DNA from: a virus
IMG/VR virus record: IMGVR_UViG_3300022752_000362
Location: 1-25,201 of that record
DNA length: 25,201 bases
Reading direction: 5' to 3' (one strand)
Shown here: positions 15,310 through 22,693 of the stretch, piece by piece
How positions within the stretch are numbered: the first letter of the stretch is position 1
Layout of the letters: the number at the start of each line of letters is the position of its first letter
Notes under the pieces: model-generated
The model's database searches: none
What the model saw: only the letters and a program-made list of their open reading frames with translations
What the model was told of the DNA's origin: nothing
Position numbers and translations under genes: made by a program

Positions 15310-16092
15310 ATGGCACTCTGGGGCATCTCAACAACTACTGAAACAGCAGCAAATAATTATGCTATTCCAAAATATAAGCATAGTGTAGATAGAAACAGAA
15401 CACCTTGGAATACCTTTGCTGATGTACGTGGTTGGATTTATAGAAGATATGGCACATCCGAGCACTCTGGACTTTCTTCTTCATATTATGATGAGGTTTT
15501 AGTCCCTGTTGCTGGACTGAATACTGGAACCGATTCTCCTGGAAATGGTGCAAATAATACTGGACTTGGGACCGCAACTCCAGTGGCTGTTTTCTTTGAA
15601 GATCCAAACTTATCATCAATAATTTCTGTTGGTGGTGGCGGAACCAGTGGTATTGGAACAGGTAGAACTGGTTATGTCCATGTAGTTTGGAATGAGAATG
15701 TTTATTGTTCTGCAGGAGCAACCATTAGAATTTTACGTTCTACTGGATCTGCATTAATTGGAACAGCATCTTCTATTGGTACTTCTGTAGTAAATTATAC
15801 TAATTCTGATGGTTATGTCGTAGACACATTTAATGGTCAGATTTCAAATAGAATTGCATTTGCTTTCCCAGTTCCAGTTGCATTATCTGGAATAGGAACT
15901 ATTCTTTCGATTGATTTGGCTGCTGGTGTTGTTGGCACTATTACCGATTTTTCTGGCGGTGGTCCCGTAACAAAAACACTTTCTTCTGATCTTATTTGTA
16001 ATGTTGGTGGCGCTGGAACTTACCTGTCAGTGCATAGAGATACTGGACTTCCTGTAGGTATCGGTACTACTACATTGACAATTACTGCTTGA
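15310..16092 (+). CDS. Virion structural protein, beta-rich
   Basis: A 260-residue protein under a consensus late promoter. It begins MALWGISTTTETAANNYAIP and continues with NTFADVRGWIYRRYGTSEHSG, sequences I recall from a conserved cyanophage structural protein. The rest is Gly/Thr/Ser-rich with alternating hydrophobic strands and a terminal GIGTTTLTITA, as in jelly-roll or immunoglobulin-like capsid or fibre proteins. There is no signal peptide and no catalytic motif. A weak AAAGG lies before the start. Whether it is a head decoration, neck or fibre component cannot be told. Confidence 0.75.
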   Translation: MALWGISTTTETAANNYAIPKYKHSVDRNRTPWNTFADVRGWIYRRYGTSEHSGLSSSYYDEVLVPVAGLNTGTDSPGNGANNTGLGTATPVAVFFEDPNLSSIISVGGGGTSGIGTGRTGYVHVVWNENVYCSAGATIRILRSTGSALIGTASSIGTSVVNYTNSDGYVVDTFNGQISNRIAFAFPVPVALSGIGTILSIDLAAGVVGTITDFSGGGPVTKTLSSDLICNVGGAGTYLSVHRDTGLPVGIGTTTLTITA

Positions 16093-16098
16093 TACTAA

Positions 16099-16503
16099 AT
16101 GATTTTCAATGAATTGAATGAGGATAACTTCCTTTTATTTGCAATTAAACATTATGAAAATCCTCAAGCAGTAACCAGAGAAGATTTTGATAAAGACCTA
16201 AATCATTTCAAATATATCAAAAGACTTTTGAAAAGATATAAGAATACAGGTGAGCTAAAAACTCACCTTCTTCTTAATCATTTTATCGTTCTATATAATA
16301 TTTTTGGAGAAGCAACAACTCCAATGCTTTTTTTTAAAATAGAAAAAGAACTTTGGTCTACGATGAAAAGTTTTATTATTTTTTTGGGAAGGCTTCCTGA
16401 ATATCCAAAATCTGGAATACATGATATTAAAGTTGATCTTAATTGTCTATCAGAACTCTACAAAATCTATAATGGAAAAGAAGAAACTGGATTGGATAAT
16501 TAA
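16099..16503 (+). CDS. Conserved-looking cyanophage protein, unknown function
   Basis: A 134-residue, mostly helical protein starting six bases after the preceding stop. Notable segments are FNELNEDNFLLFAIKHYENP, HFKYIKRLLKRYKNTGELKTHLLLNH and FIIFLGRLPEYPK. It has a mixed charge pattern and no clear membrane span. I recall similar proteins in many T4-like cyanophages, without a known role. It is co-transcribed with the virion gene before it and overlaps the next gene by 32 bases. Confidence 0.8.
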   Translation: MIFNELNEDNFLLFAIKHYENPQAVTREDFDKDLNHFKYIKRLLKRYKNTGELKTHLLLNHFIVLYNIFGEATTPMLFFKIEKELWSTMKSFIIFLGRLPEYPKSGIHDIKVDLNCLSELYKIYNGKEETGLDN

Positions 16504-16690
16504 TCTTATTAGAGAAGAAATGATGACGGCAAATCCTCCCGGTAAAGGAGGAGGTGGTGGAAGTCAGACGGATTCAAAAGGAAACCAAGGATTAGTTGGA
16601 TTTGATCCTGTAATGGGAATGACAAAAAGAAAAGGTCCTCAAATTAAATTACCTCCTGGTTCTCGTAAAAGATGGCCAAAGAATAAATAA
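16472..16690 (+). CDS. Small Gly-rich basic protein
   Basis: A 72-residue protein read from ATG 16472 (MEKKKLDWIINLIREEMM). The frame is open further upstream, but those codons are the preceding gene in another frame. The N-terminal amphipathic helix is followed by PPGKGGGGGSQ and a basic, proline-containing tail (KLPPGSRKRWPKNK). It overlaps the previous gene by 32 bases and ends in an AATAAATA late motif. No strong ribosome site, so coupling is likely. Function unknown. Confidence 0.7.
   Translation: MEKKKLDWIINLIREEMMTANPPGKGGGGGSQTDSKGNQGLVGFDPVMGMTKRKGPQIKLPPGSRKRWPKNK
16682..16689 (+). promoter_or_regulatory. Late-promoter motif AATAAATA overlapping a stop codon
   Basis: NATAAATA made from the final codons and TAA stop of the Gly-rich protein; 67 bases before the next ATG. 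Confidence 0.65.
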
Positions 16691-16711
16691 TTTCAACAGT
16701 CGAACTATATT

Positions 16712-16755
16712 AGCAAAGTGCTCTTTACCTAATCACCATACTTTGCTTTACCTAA
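16712..16755 (+). repeat. Direct and inverted repeats in the leader of the coiled-coil gene
   Basis: AGCAAAGT (16712-16719) pairs exactly with ACTTTGCT (16740-16747). In addition CTTTACCTAA occurs twice, at 16723-16732 in the loop and at 16746-16755 directly before the start codon. No Shine-Dalgarno is present. This could be a translational control element. Confidence 0.6.
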
Positions 16756-16756
16756 A

Positions 16757-17173
16757 ATGTCAGACGAAATAGTAAAAGTTGCTGTTTTAGAGCAAAAATT
16801 TGCAGATTTTATCAGTATTGTAAACAAGTTAGACGATGCCATACAAAAGTTAAGTGAAGTAAATACCAACGTAATTAAAATGCTTGCAGTTCACGATGAA
16901 AAAATAGATCAGTGTAACAAAACTGATGATTTGTTTCTTAAGATGATTGATGATGTTCGTGGTGAAAACGCAGAAGATCATAAAAAATCTAATGAAAGAA
17001 TTACATCTCTTGAAAAAGAAATAGGAGAAGTATCAAAAATTAAATGGATGACCATAGGATGTGGGGTTTTACTTGCAGTATTGGCATCAGCACTCTCGAC
17101 ACTTGCCTCAGGATGGTGGACTCCTGGTGGAATGCAAGATGCAAGAGATATTCAGCAACATCAATCAAAATAA
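16757..17173 (+). CDS. Coiled-coil protein with C-terminal membrane helix
   Basis: A 138-residue protein. Residues 1-95 are helical with heptad-like patterns (VAVLEQKFADFISIVNKLDD, SNERITSLEKEIGEVSKI). They are followed by one hydrophobic span (MTIGCGVLLAVLASALSTLA, about residues 98-117) and a short tail GWWTPGGMQDARD. An N-terminal coiled coil plus one C-terminal span is the layout of XhlA-type haemolysin/holin-associated proteins, so a role in lysis or membrane attachment is possible but unproven. It lacks a ribosome site and has a repeat-bearing leader. A late motif overlaps both its upstream neighbour's stop and its own. Confidence 0.78.
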   Translation: MSDEIVKVAVLEQKFADFISIVNKLDDAIQKLSEVNTNVIKMLAVHDEKIDQCNKTDDLFLKMIDDVRGENAEDHKKSNERITSLEKEIGEVSKIKWMTIGCGVLLAVLASALSTLASGWWTPGGMQDARDIQQHQSK

Positions 17174-17176
17174 ATA
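17169..17176 (+). promoter_or_regulatory. Late-promoter motif AATAAATA overlapping a stop codon
   Basis: NATAAATA spanning the TAA stop (17171-17173) of the coiled-coil protein gene, immediately before the inverted repeat at 17176. Confidence 0.55.
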
Positions 17177-17231
17177 GTAAAGTGTTGGCACAAGATGCCA
17201 ATGAAAACGAAAAAGAAAACAACACTTTACT
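17176..17231 (+). repeat. 12-bp perfect inverted repeat with a nested hairpin
   Basis: AGTAAAGTGTTG (17176-17187) is exactly complementary to CAACACTTTACT (17220-17231). A competing small hairpin TTGGCA/TGCCAA (17185-17190, 17196-17201) overlaps the 5' arm. No T-run follows, so it is not a standard terminator. Confidence 0.75.
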
Positions 17232-17308
17232 CGCTTCAAAAACTTACCAATTCTGTCATCAAATGGACAGCAATCATGACATCCATTTGTCTTGACAAAG
17301 CAAGATAA
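17195..17308 (+). CDS. Possible 37-residue basic/hydrophobic peptide
   Basis: An open frame with ATG at 17195 or 17201 inside the inverted repeat; product MPMKTKKKTTLYSLQKL then a hydrophobic stretch SVIKWTAIMTSICL. The basic head and short apolar segment would suit a small membrane-associated peptide. No ribosome site is seen and the frame ends on top of the primase promoter. Uncertain. Confidence 0.35.
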   Translation: MPMKTKKKTTLYSLQKLTNSVIKWTAIMTSICLDKAR

Positions 17309-17319
17309 TCTGATAGAAT
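17292..17319 (+). promoter_or_regulatory. Sigma70-type promoter for gp61-nrdA-nrdB
   Basis: TTGACA (17292-17297), 16 bases, TAGAAT (17314-17319) with TGA before the -10 (extended -10). The predicted start lies about 17 bases before the primase ATG. It probably serves the early nucleotide/primase operon. Confidence 0.82.
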
Positions 17320-17343
17320 AGATGAACTGGTTATCATTTGATT

Positions 17344-18327
17344 ATGGATTTTATTGATGTTAAGTACATCAATTTGATATCTTCACGATTTCAAAAGTTT
17401 AAGAGGATAAAGGCAGATCTCTATAACTTTCGTTGTCCAATTTGTGGAGATTCTCAAAAAAATAAAAACAAGGCAAGAGGATATCTGTATCAAGTAAAGA
17501 ATAATACAAATTTCAAGTGCCATAATTGTGGAGTGAATATCTCTTTTAATAATTTTCTCAAACAATTAGATACTGCAATTCATAAGCAGTATATGTTTGA
17601 AAAGTTTAAAGAGGGTCATACTGGAAGAAATTTTACTGCGGAAGAACCAAAGTTTGAATTCAAAGCACCAGTTTTTATAAAACGCGAACAACCAGAAGAA
17701 CTAAGTATACCCAAAGCATCAACAAATCCTGTTGCAAAAGAATATCTGATTAAAAGAAAATTAAACCCAGATAAATTTTATTATGCCGAAAAATTCAAAG
17801 AATGGACTAATTCTTTAGTTCATACTTTTGATAGTATAAAATACGATGAACCAAGAATTATTATTCCTCTTTTTTATAATAAAGAGTTAGTCGGATTTCA
17901 AGGCAGAGCACTTGGTCCGAGCAAGGTTAAATATATTACCGTGATGATTAATAATGACGCACCAAAAATCTATGGTCTTGATCAAATACAAAAAACTGAA
18001 ACTGTCTACATCACCGAAGGACCATTTGACTCAACATTCATTCATAATGCGATTGCTCTTTGCGGAGCTGACGGTGATGTTAGTAAGTGGGGGATTAGCA
18101 ATCCTGTGTGGATCTATGATAACGAACCAAGAAATCAAGAAATCCTCAATAGGATCTCAAAGTGTATTGATCGCGGAGAAAAGGTTGTGATTTGGAACTC
18201 GCACATCAAAGAAAAGGATATCAATGATATGGTTCTTGCTGGACGTGATGTGCAACGTATGGTAGAATGTAGCAACTATTCTGGTTTAGAAGCAAAACTC
18301 AAATTTAACACCTGGAAGAAAATATGA
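17344..18327 (+). CDS. 61: DNA primase gp61
   Basis: A 327-residue DnaG-like primase close to T4 gp61 (342). The N-terminal zinc finger has C31-x2-C34 (RCPICGDS) and C59-x2-C62 (KCHNCG). The Toprim-type catalytic core shows YITEGPFDS (acidic TEG motif) near residue 225 and an IYDNEPRNQE aspartate motif near 260. It makes RNA primers for lagging-strand synthesis with gp41. ATG 17344 is used; a TTG two codons upstream is possible. The ribosome site is weak. The stop overlaps the nrdA start by ATGA, so primase and RNR are made together. Confidence 0.95.
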   Translation: MDFIDVKYINLISSRFQKFKRIKADLYNFRCPICGDSQKNKNKARGYLYQVKNNTNFKCHNCGVNISFNNFLKQLDTAIHKQYMFEKFKEGHTGRNFTAEEPKFEFKAPVFIKREQPEELSIPKASTNPVAKEYLIKRKLNPDKFYYAEKFKEWTNSLVHTFDSIKYDEPRIIIPLFYNKELVGFQGRALGPSKVKYITVMINNDAPKIYGLDQIQKTETVYITEGPFDSTFIHNAIALCGADGDVSKWGISNPVWIYDNEPRNQEILNRISKCIDRGEKVVIWNSHIKEKDINDMVLAGRDVQRMVECSNYSGLEAKLKFNTWKKI

Positions 18328-20621
18328 GCAACGGTCTTAAAGTTCAAAAAAGAAATGGGTCAATTGAAGGTATTGACCTTGATAAGATGCATGTGATGGT
18401 TGAAGAGGCATGTAGGGGTCTTGCGGGCGTCTCTGCATCGCAAGTTGAAATGCAATCTGGTATTCAATTTTATGATGGAATTACTACTGGAGAGATTCAA
18501 GAAATTTTGATTCGCTCAGCATCCGATTTGATTGATTTGGATCATCCCAATTATCAATATGTTGCTGCTCGTTTGCTTCTTTTTGCAGTTCGCAAACAAC
18601 TTTATGGAAAGATGCAGGAACTACCTCATCTTGAGCAACACATCTATCAATGTGTAAATCATGAAGTATATGATAATGATATTTTCAATAAGTATTCAAA
18701 AGAAGAAATTGATTCTGCAAATTCTTTTATTCGTCATGATAGAGATTATCTGTTCACGTATGCAGGTCTTCGTCAAGTAGTTGATAAGTATCTTGTTCAG
18801 GACAGAAGTACTGGAGGAGTATATGAAACTCCACAATTCATGTATATGATGATTGCTCTGACTATCTTTGCAGAATATCCAAAAGAAACAAGACTCTCAT
18901 ACGTCAAGAGGTATTATGACGCAATCAGCAAACACCGAATCAACATCCCAACGCCAATCATGGCAGGAGTTAGAACACCTCTCAGGCAATTTGCATCTTG
19001 TGTTCTCGTTGATGTTGATGACTCCCTCGATAGTATCTTTAGTAGCGATATGGCTATTGGTAGGTATGTCGCACAAAGGGCTGGTATCGGTATCAACGCA
19101 GGTAGAATCCGTGGTATCAACTCTAAAATTAGAGGTGGAGAGGTACAACACACAGGCGTGGTCCCCTTCCTTAAGAAGTTTGAAGCAACTGTACGATGCT
19201 GCACACAAAACGGCATCAGAGGTGGTTCTGCTACAGTTCACTTTCCTATCTGGCACCAAGAAATCCAAGATATCTTAGTTCTTAAAAATAACAAAGGTAC
19301 TGAAGATAATCGTGTCCGTAAGTTGGACTATTCGATTCAAATTAGTAAGTTGTTCTATGAAAGATTTATTCAAGACGGTGAGATCACGCTTTTCTCTCCA
19401 CATGATGTCCCTGGACTTTATGATGCTTTCGGAACAATTGAGTTTGACTCTCTCTATATTGGATACGAAAACAATCCGTCCATTCAAAAGAAAACTGTTA
19501 AAGCACAGGAACTTATTCTTAGTCTCCTCAAAGAACGTGCTGAAACGGGTCGTATCTACATTATGAATATTGACCATTGTAATTTTCACTCTTCCTTTAA
19601 GGATAAAGTTGAGATGAGCAATCTGTGTCAAGAAATCACTCTTCCCACATACCCTCTTCAGCACATTGATGATCCTACTGGAGAGATTGCTCTTTGCATT
19701 CTTTCTGCTATCAATGTCGGCAAAGTCAAGTCTGATGAAGAACTGGAAGATCTTTGTGACCTTTCTGTTCGCAGTTTGGATGAATTGATCGACTATCAAA
19801 AATATCCTGTAATTGCTGCTGAAATTAGCACCAAGGCACGTCGTTCCCTTGGCGTGGGATTTATTGGTTTGGCGCATTATCTTGCCAAACTTGGTCATAA
19901 TTATGAGTCTCAGGGAGCATGGGATGCAGTCCATGGACTTGCAGAATCATTCCAGTATTATCTACTCAAAGCATCTAATCAACTTGCTAAAGAAAAGGGT
20001 CATTGTGAATACTTTGGTCGTACTAAGTATTCTGATGGCATTCTTCCAATTGATACTTATAAGAGAGATGTGGATGAAATTTCTTCTATTGTTCTTCAGC
20101 ACGACTGGGAAGCACTCAGAGCATCTATCTTAGAGTATGGACTCCGACACTCCACACTATCTGCTCAAATGCCCTCAGAGAGCAGTTCCGTCGTCTCTAA
20201 CGCAACCAATGGCATCGAACCACCCAGAGGGTTCCTTTCAATCAAAAAGTCTAAGAAAGGTCCTCTCAAACAAATTGTTCCTCAGTATGCAACTCTCAAA
20301 AACAATTATACGCTTCTTTGGGATATGTCTGGGAATACTGGTTATATTAATATTGTTGCAGTTATGCAAAAGTTCTTTGATCAAGCAATTTCTGGAAACT
20401 GGTCCTATAATCCAGAGAATTATCCAGATAATGAAGTTCCTGTTAGCGTAATGGCAAATGACTTTTTGACTACATACAAGTACGGGTGGAAAACATCTTA
20501 CTACCAAAATACTTACGATATTAAGACTGATGAGGTAGTAGAAGAGAAGCCCAATCTTCAAGATTTGCTAAGTGAGTTAAGTTCAGTAAAGGAGGGAGAG
20601 TGTGAATCCTGTTCAGTTTAA
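18324..20621 (+). CDS. nrdA: Ribonucleotide reductase class Ia, alpha subunit NrdA
   Basis: A 765-residue catalytic subunit. An N-terminal ATP-cone (residues ~5-95, KVQKRNGSIEGIDLDKMH) precedes the ten-stranded barrel. The catalytic residues are visible: the redox pair C226 (ASCVLVDVDDS) and C458 (ALCILSAINVG), and the finger-loop N433, C435 (thiyl) and E437 in SNLCQEI. The C-terminal shuttle pair is C760 and C763 (GECESCSV). All key residues are present, so it is likely active in reducing NDPs to dNDPs. It is coupled to gp61 and overlaps nrdB by 20 bases. Large subunit first, then small, as in T4. Confidence 0.98.
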   Translation: MSNGLKVQKRNGSIEGIDLDKMHVMVEEACRGLAGVSASQVEMQSGIQFYDGITTGEIQEILIRSASDLIDLDHPNYQYVAARLLLFAVRKQLYGKMQELPHLEQHIYQCVNHEVYDNDIFNKYSKEEIDSANSFIRHDRDYLFTYAGLRQVVDKYLVQDRSTGGVYETPQFMYMMIALTIFAEYPKETRLSYVKRYYDAISKHRINIPTPIMAGVRTPLRQFASCVLVDVDDSLDSIFSSDMAIGRYVAQRAGIGINAGRIRGINSKIRGGEVQHTGVVPFLKKFEATVRCCTQNGIRGGSATVHFPIWHQEIQDILVLKNNKGTEDNRVRKLDYSIQISKLFYERFIQDGEITLFSPHDVPGLYDAFGTIEFDSLYIGYENNPSIQKKTVKAQELILSLLKERAETGRIYIMNIDHCNFHSSFKDKVEMSNLCQEITLPTYPLQHIDDPTGEIALCILSAINVGKVKSDEELEDLCDLSVRSLDELIDYQKYPVIAAEISTKARRSLGVGFIGLAHYLAKLGHNYESQGAWDAVHGLAESFQYYLLKASNQLAKEKGHCEYFGRTKYSDGILPIDTYKRDVDEISSIVLQHDWEALRASILEYGLRHSTLSAQMPSESSSVVSNATNGIEPPRGFLSIKKSKKGPLKQIVPQYATLKNNYTLLWDMSGNTGYINIVAVMQKFFDQAISGNWSYNPENYPDNEVPVSVMANDFLTTYKYGWKTSYYQNTYDIKTDEVVEEKPNLQDLLSELSSVKEGECESCSV

Positions 20622-21789
20622 AATTTCTTCTACTGAAGAATCTACATCAATTAAAGGAATGACAGTTTTTAATACTGACGATATTGACAGAAAAAAACAA
20701 CCAATGTTTTTTGGAGCTCCTCAGGGAGTTCAAAGATATGATTCTTACAAATATCCCATTTTTGAAAAACTGACTACTCAGCAACTTGGATATTTCTGGA
20801 GACCTGAAGAGGTGTCTCTTCAGAAGGATCGTGGAGATTATCAAACACTTCGTCCAGAACAAAAGCATATCTATACTTCTAATCTGAAGTATCAGATTAT
20901 GCTTGATTCTGTTCAAGGTCGTGGACCTGGTATGGCATTCTTGCCTTATTGTTCACTTCCTGAACTTGAGGCGTGTATGACAGTATGGGAATTTATGGAG
21001 ATGATTCATAGTCGTTCTTATACCTACATCATCAAAAACATCTATTCGGATCCTTCTGAAGTGTTTGATACTATTATTCATGATGAGCGTATTCTGGAGC
21101 GTTCTAAGAGCGTTACAGAGTCTTATGATGATTTTATTCGATCAGCACAACAGTATGGTGCATCTGATACTTGGATGCACAATCTTGAAGGAGTCTCATA
21201 CGCAAAAGCAACAATCAATGATGTCAAACGAAAATTGTACAGAGCAGTCGCAAACGTTAACATTCTTGAAGGTATTCGGTTCTACGTTAGTTTTGCTTGT
21301 AGTTTCGCCTTTGGTGAACTTAAGCTTATGGAAGGATCCGCTAAAATCATTAGTCTCATCGCACGAGACGAAAATCAACATTTAGCACTTACTCAGAATA
21401 TTCTGAATAAGTGGAGAGAAGGTGATGATCCTGAAATGCAACAGATTGCAAAAGAAGAGGAAGAATGGGTTTATGCAATGTTTGATCGTGCAGTAAATGA
21501 AGAAAAGAAATGGGCAGATTATCTGTTCAAAGATGGTAGCATGATTGGACTTAATGATAAATTACTTCAGCAATATGTTGAATGGATTGCAAATCGAAGA
21601 CTCAAGGCAATAGGACTTAAACCACAATACGATATTTCAGCAAACAATAACCCGCTTCCTTGGACTCAGCACTGGATTTCCTCTAAAGGACTCCAGGTGG
21701 CTCCCCAGGAAACCGAAGTAGAAAGTTATGTAGTCGGTGGAATTAAACAAGATGTGAAAAAGGACACATTTAGTGGTTTTAAATTGTAA
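20602..21789 (+). CDS. nrdB: Ribonucleotide reductase class Ia, beta subunit NrdB
   Basis: A 395-residue di-iron radical subunit. Ligands and radical site: D102 (LDSVQGR), E133 and H136, and radical tyrosine Y140 (EMIHSRSYTYI). They continue with E in ILEGIRFYVSF and the ExxH of DENQHLALT. The C-terminal tail KKDTFSGFKL would bind NrdA. The start is GTG 20602, six bases after GGAGGGAG. T4 NrdB begins at a position equivalent to M20 (ATG 20659, MTVFNTDDID), but that codon has AAAGGA directly against it, too close to work well. The 19-residue extension is therefore plausible but unusual. A strong terminator follows. Confidence 0.97.
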   Translation: MNPVQFKISSTEESTSIKGMTVFNTDDIDRKKQPMFFGAPQGVQRYDSYKYPIFEKLTTQQLGYFWRPEEVSLQKDRGDYQTLRPEQKHIYTSNLKYQIMLDSVQGRGPGMAFLPYCSLPELEACMTVWEFMEMIHSRSYTYIIKNIYSDPSEVFDTIIHDERILERSKSVTESYDDFIRSAQQYGASDTWMHNLEGVSYAKATINDVKRKLYRAVANVNILEGIRFYVSFACSFAFGELKLMEGSAKIISLIARDENQHLALTQNILNKWREGDDPEMQQIAKEEEEWVYAMFDRAVNEEKKWADYLFKDGSMIGLNDKLLQQYVEWIANRRLKAIGLKPQYDISANNNPLPWTQHWISSKGLQVAPQETEVESYVVGGIKQDVKKDTFSGFKL

Positions 21790-21810
21790 TAATTAATCTA
21801 AAATTTATAG

Positions 21811-21839
21811 ATAGAGGAGGTAACACTCCTCTATTTTTT
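21811..21839 (+). terminator. Terminator after nrdB
   Basis: A perfect 9-bp stem ATAGAGGAG (21811-21819) with CTCCTCTAT (21826-21834), 6-base loop, then six T running into the ATG of the next small gene. Confidence 0.92.
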
Positions 21840-21995
21840 ATGGTTCACTTTACAGACATTTACGAATTAAAAGCAAGACTTGATGGATTAAAGCATCAAC
21901 TTGAAAATGAAAACACATCCTGGCAAGAAAAACAACTGGCACATAAATACCTCAATAAAGCGATTGACTATGTGAATGAGTTGCAGTTATACTAA
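21840..21995 (+). CDS. Small helical protein, unknown function
   Basis: A 51-residue open frame whose ATG directly follows the terminator T-run. The product starts MVHFTDIYELKARLDGLKHQ and continues as one amphipathic, charged helix ending YVNELQLY. Its 3' end overlaps the GIY-YIG gene by 20 bases, the compact packing seen for real genes here. There is no ribosome site apart from GAGGAGG inside the terminator stem 18-25 bases upstream. I recall similar short proteins in cyanophages, with no known role. Confidence 0.65.
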   Translation: MVHFTDIYELKARLDGLKHQLENENTSWQEKQLAHKYLNKAIDYVNELQLY

Positions 21996-22413
21996 TCCGT
22001 GGATCTACAATGGTGAAGTTTTTGAGTCTGATAATATTCAAGATTATTTTGGTTTTGTTTATCATATTCACTGCACTACAACTGGTCGGGACTATATTGG
22101 TAGAAAATATTTCTGGAGTTTCCGCACACCGAAGGGAAAATTTAGAAAAGTTAAATCAGAGTCTGATTGGAAAAAATATTATGGATCATGTCCAGAACTA
22201 AAAGATGATGTTGAAAAATTTGGTAAAGAGAATTTTACAAGAACTATTATTTCATTACATAAAACAAAGGGCAAAACAAACTTCGAAGAGACGCGACAAC
22301 TCTTCACAAACAATGTCCTCACGGAAGCACTTGACAATGGAACCCCAAGGTTCTACAATAGCAACATCCTCAACAGGTACTTCCGAAAAGATTATTATGG
22401 AAACACAGATTGA
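21976..22413 (+). CDS. GIY-YIG family endonuclease (Seg-like)
   Basis: A 145-residue protein with a GIY-YIG-type core. GFVY (26-29) and YIG (40-42, GRDYIGRKYF) are separated by ten residues as the family requires. Basic residues follow (R43, R50, and the SESDWKKYYG stretch), then E104/E105 (FEETRQLF) as candidate metal-binding glutamate, and a C-terminal NILNRYFRKDYYG that could bind DNA. T4-like phages carry related free-standing homing (Seg) nucleases. Whether this one is mobile, or a resident repair or host-DNA nuclease, cannot be decided. It overlaps small genes at both ends. Confidence 0.75.
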   Translation: MSCSYTNPWIYNGEVFESDNIQDYFGFVYHIHCTTTGRDYIGRKYFWSFRTPKGKFRKVKSESDWKKYYGSCPELKDDVEKFGKENFTRTIISLHKTKGKTNFEETRQLFTNNVLTEALDNGTPRFYNSNILNRYFRKDYYGNTD

Positions 22414-22594
22414 ACCTGTCGTTCAAATACGTGATTGGGCAATTGAAAGAATCAGATCTATTGACGACTATGACACTGCTCTTGCTCTTGTATTAGAGTT
22501 TGAAGAATGGTTGGATCTTGAAGGTAAAGATGAAATTGATTATCTTTGCATTGAAACCAATGAATGGGGAGATCAAGAAATCGATGTTCGGTAA
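22397..22594 (+). CDS. Small acidic protein, unknown function
   Basis: A 65-residue protein read from ATG 22397 (METQIEPVVQIRDWAIERIR); the frame is open further upstream but only as a shadow of the GIY-YIG gene, which it overlaps by 17 bases. It is strongly acidic (EFEEWLDLEGKDEIDYLCIE) and predicted helical. Acidic small phage proteins sometimes mimic DNA or bind host factors, but nothing specific supports that here. No family assigned. Confidence 0.65.
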   Translation: METQIEPVVQIRDWAIERIRSIDDYDTALALVLEFEEWLDLEGKDEIDYLCIETNEWGDQEIDVR

Positions 22595-22603
22595 ACCAAA
22601 TTC

Positions 22604-22632
22604 TTGACAAAACCTAAATAATCACTTATAAT
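22604..22632 (+). promoter_or_regulatory. Perfect consensus sigma70 promoter
   Basis: TTGACA (22604-22609), 17 bases, TATAAT (22627-22632): a full consensus match. The predicted start point (about 22639) coincides with the first base of a terminator hairpin. Confidence 0.85.
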
Positions 22633-22638
22633 ATTTTC

Positions 22639-22664
22639 AAACCCACACAAAAGGTGGGTTTTTT
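22639..22664 (+). terminator. Terminator directly after the promoter
   Basis: A perfect 8-bp stem AAACCCAC (22639-22646) with GTGGGTTT (22654-22661), 7-base loop and a T-run. It ends the upstream genes, or trims or attenuates transcripts from the promoter at 22604. Confidence 0.88.
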
Positions 22665-22693
22665 GGTAATGAGAAAGTGAGTGACAATTAGAG

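Noticed and set aside
18868-19278. Second-frame open frame of 136 residues inside nrdA
   Set aside because: Composition and lack of domains mark it as an out-of-frame shadow of nrdA.
19275-19934. Long open frame on the minus strand inside nrdA (219 residues)
   Set aside because: Antisense shadow of a clearly coding gene; no ribosome site, no recognisable domain, and no other minus-strand gene in the window.
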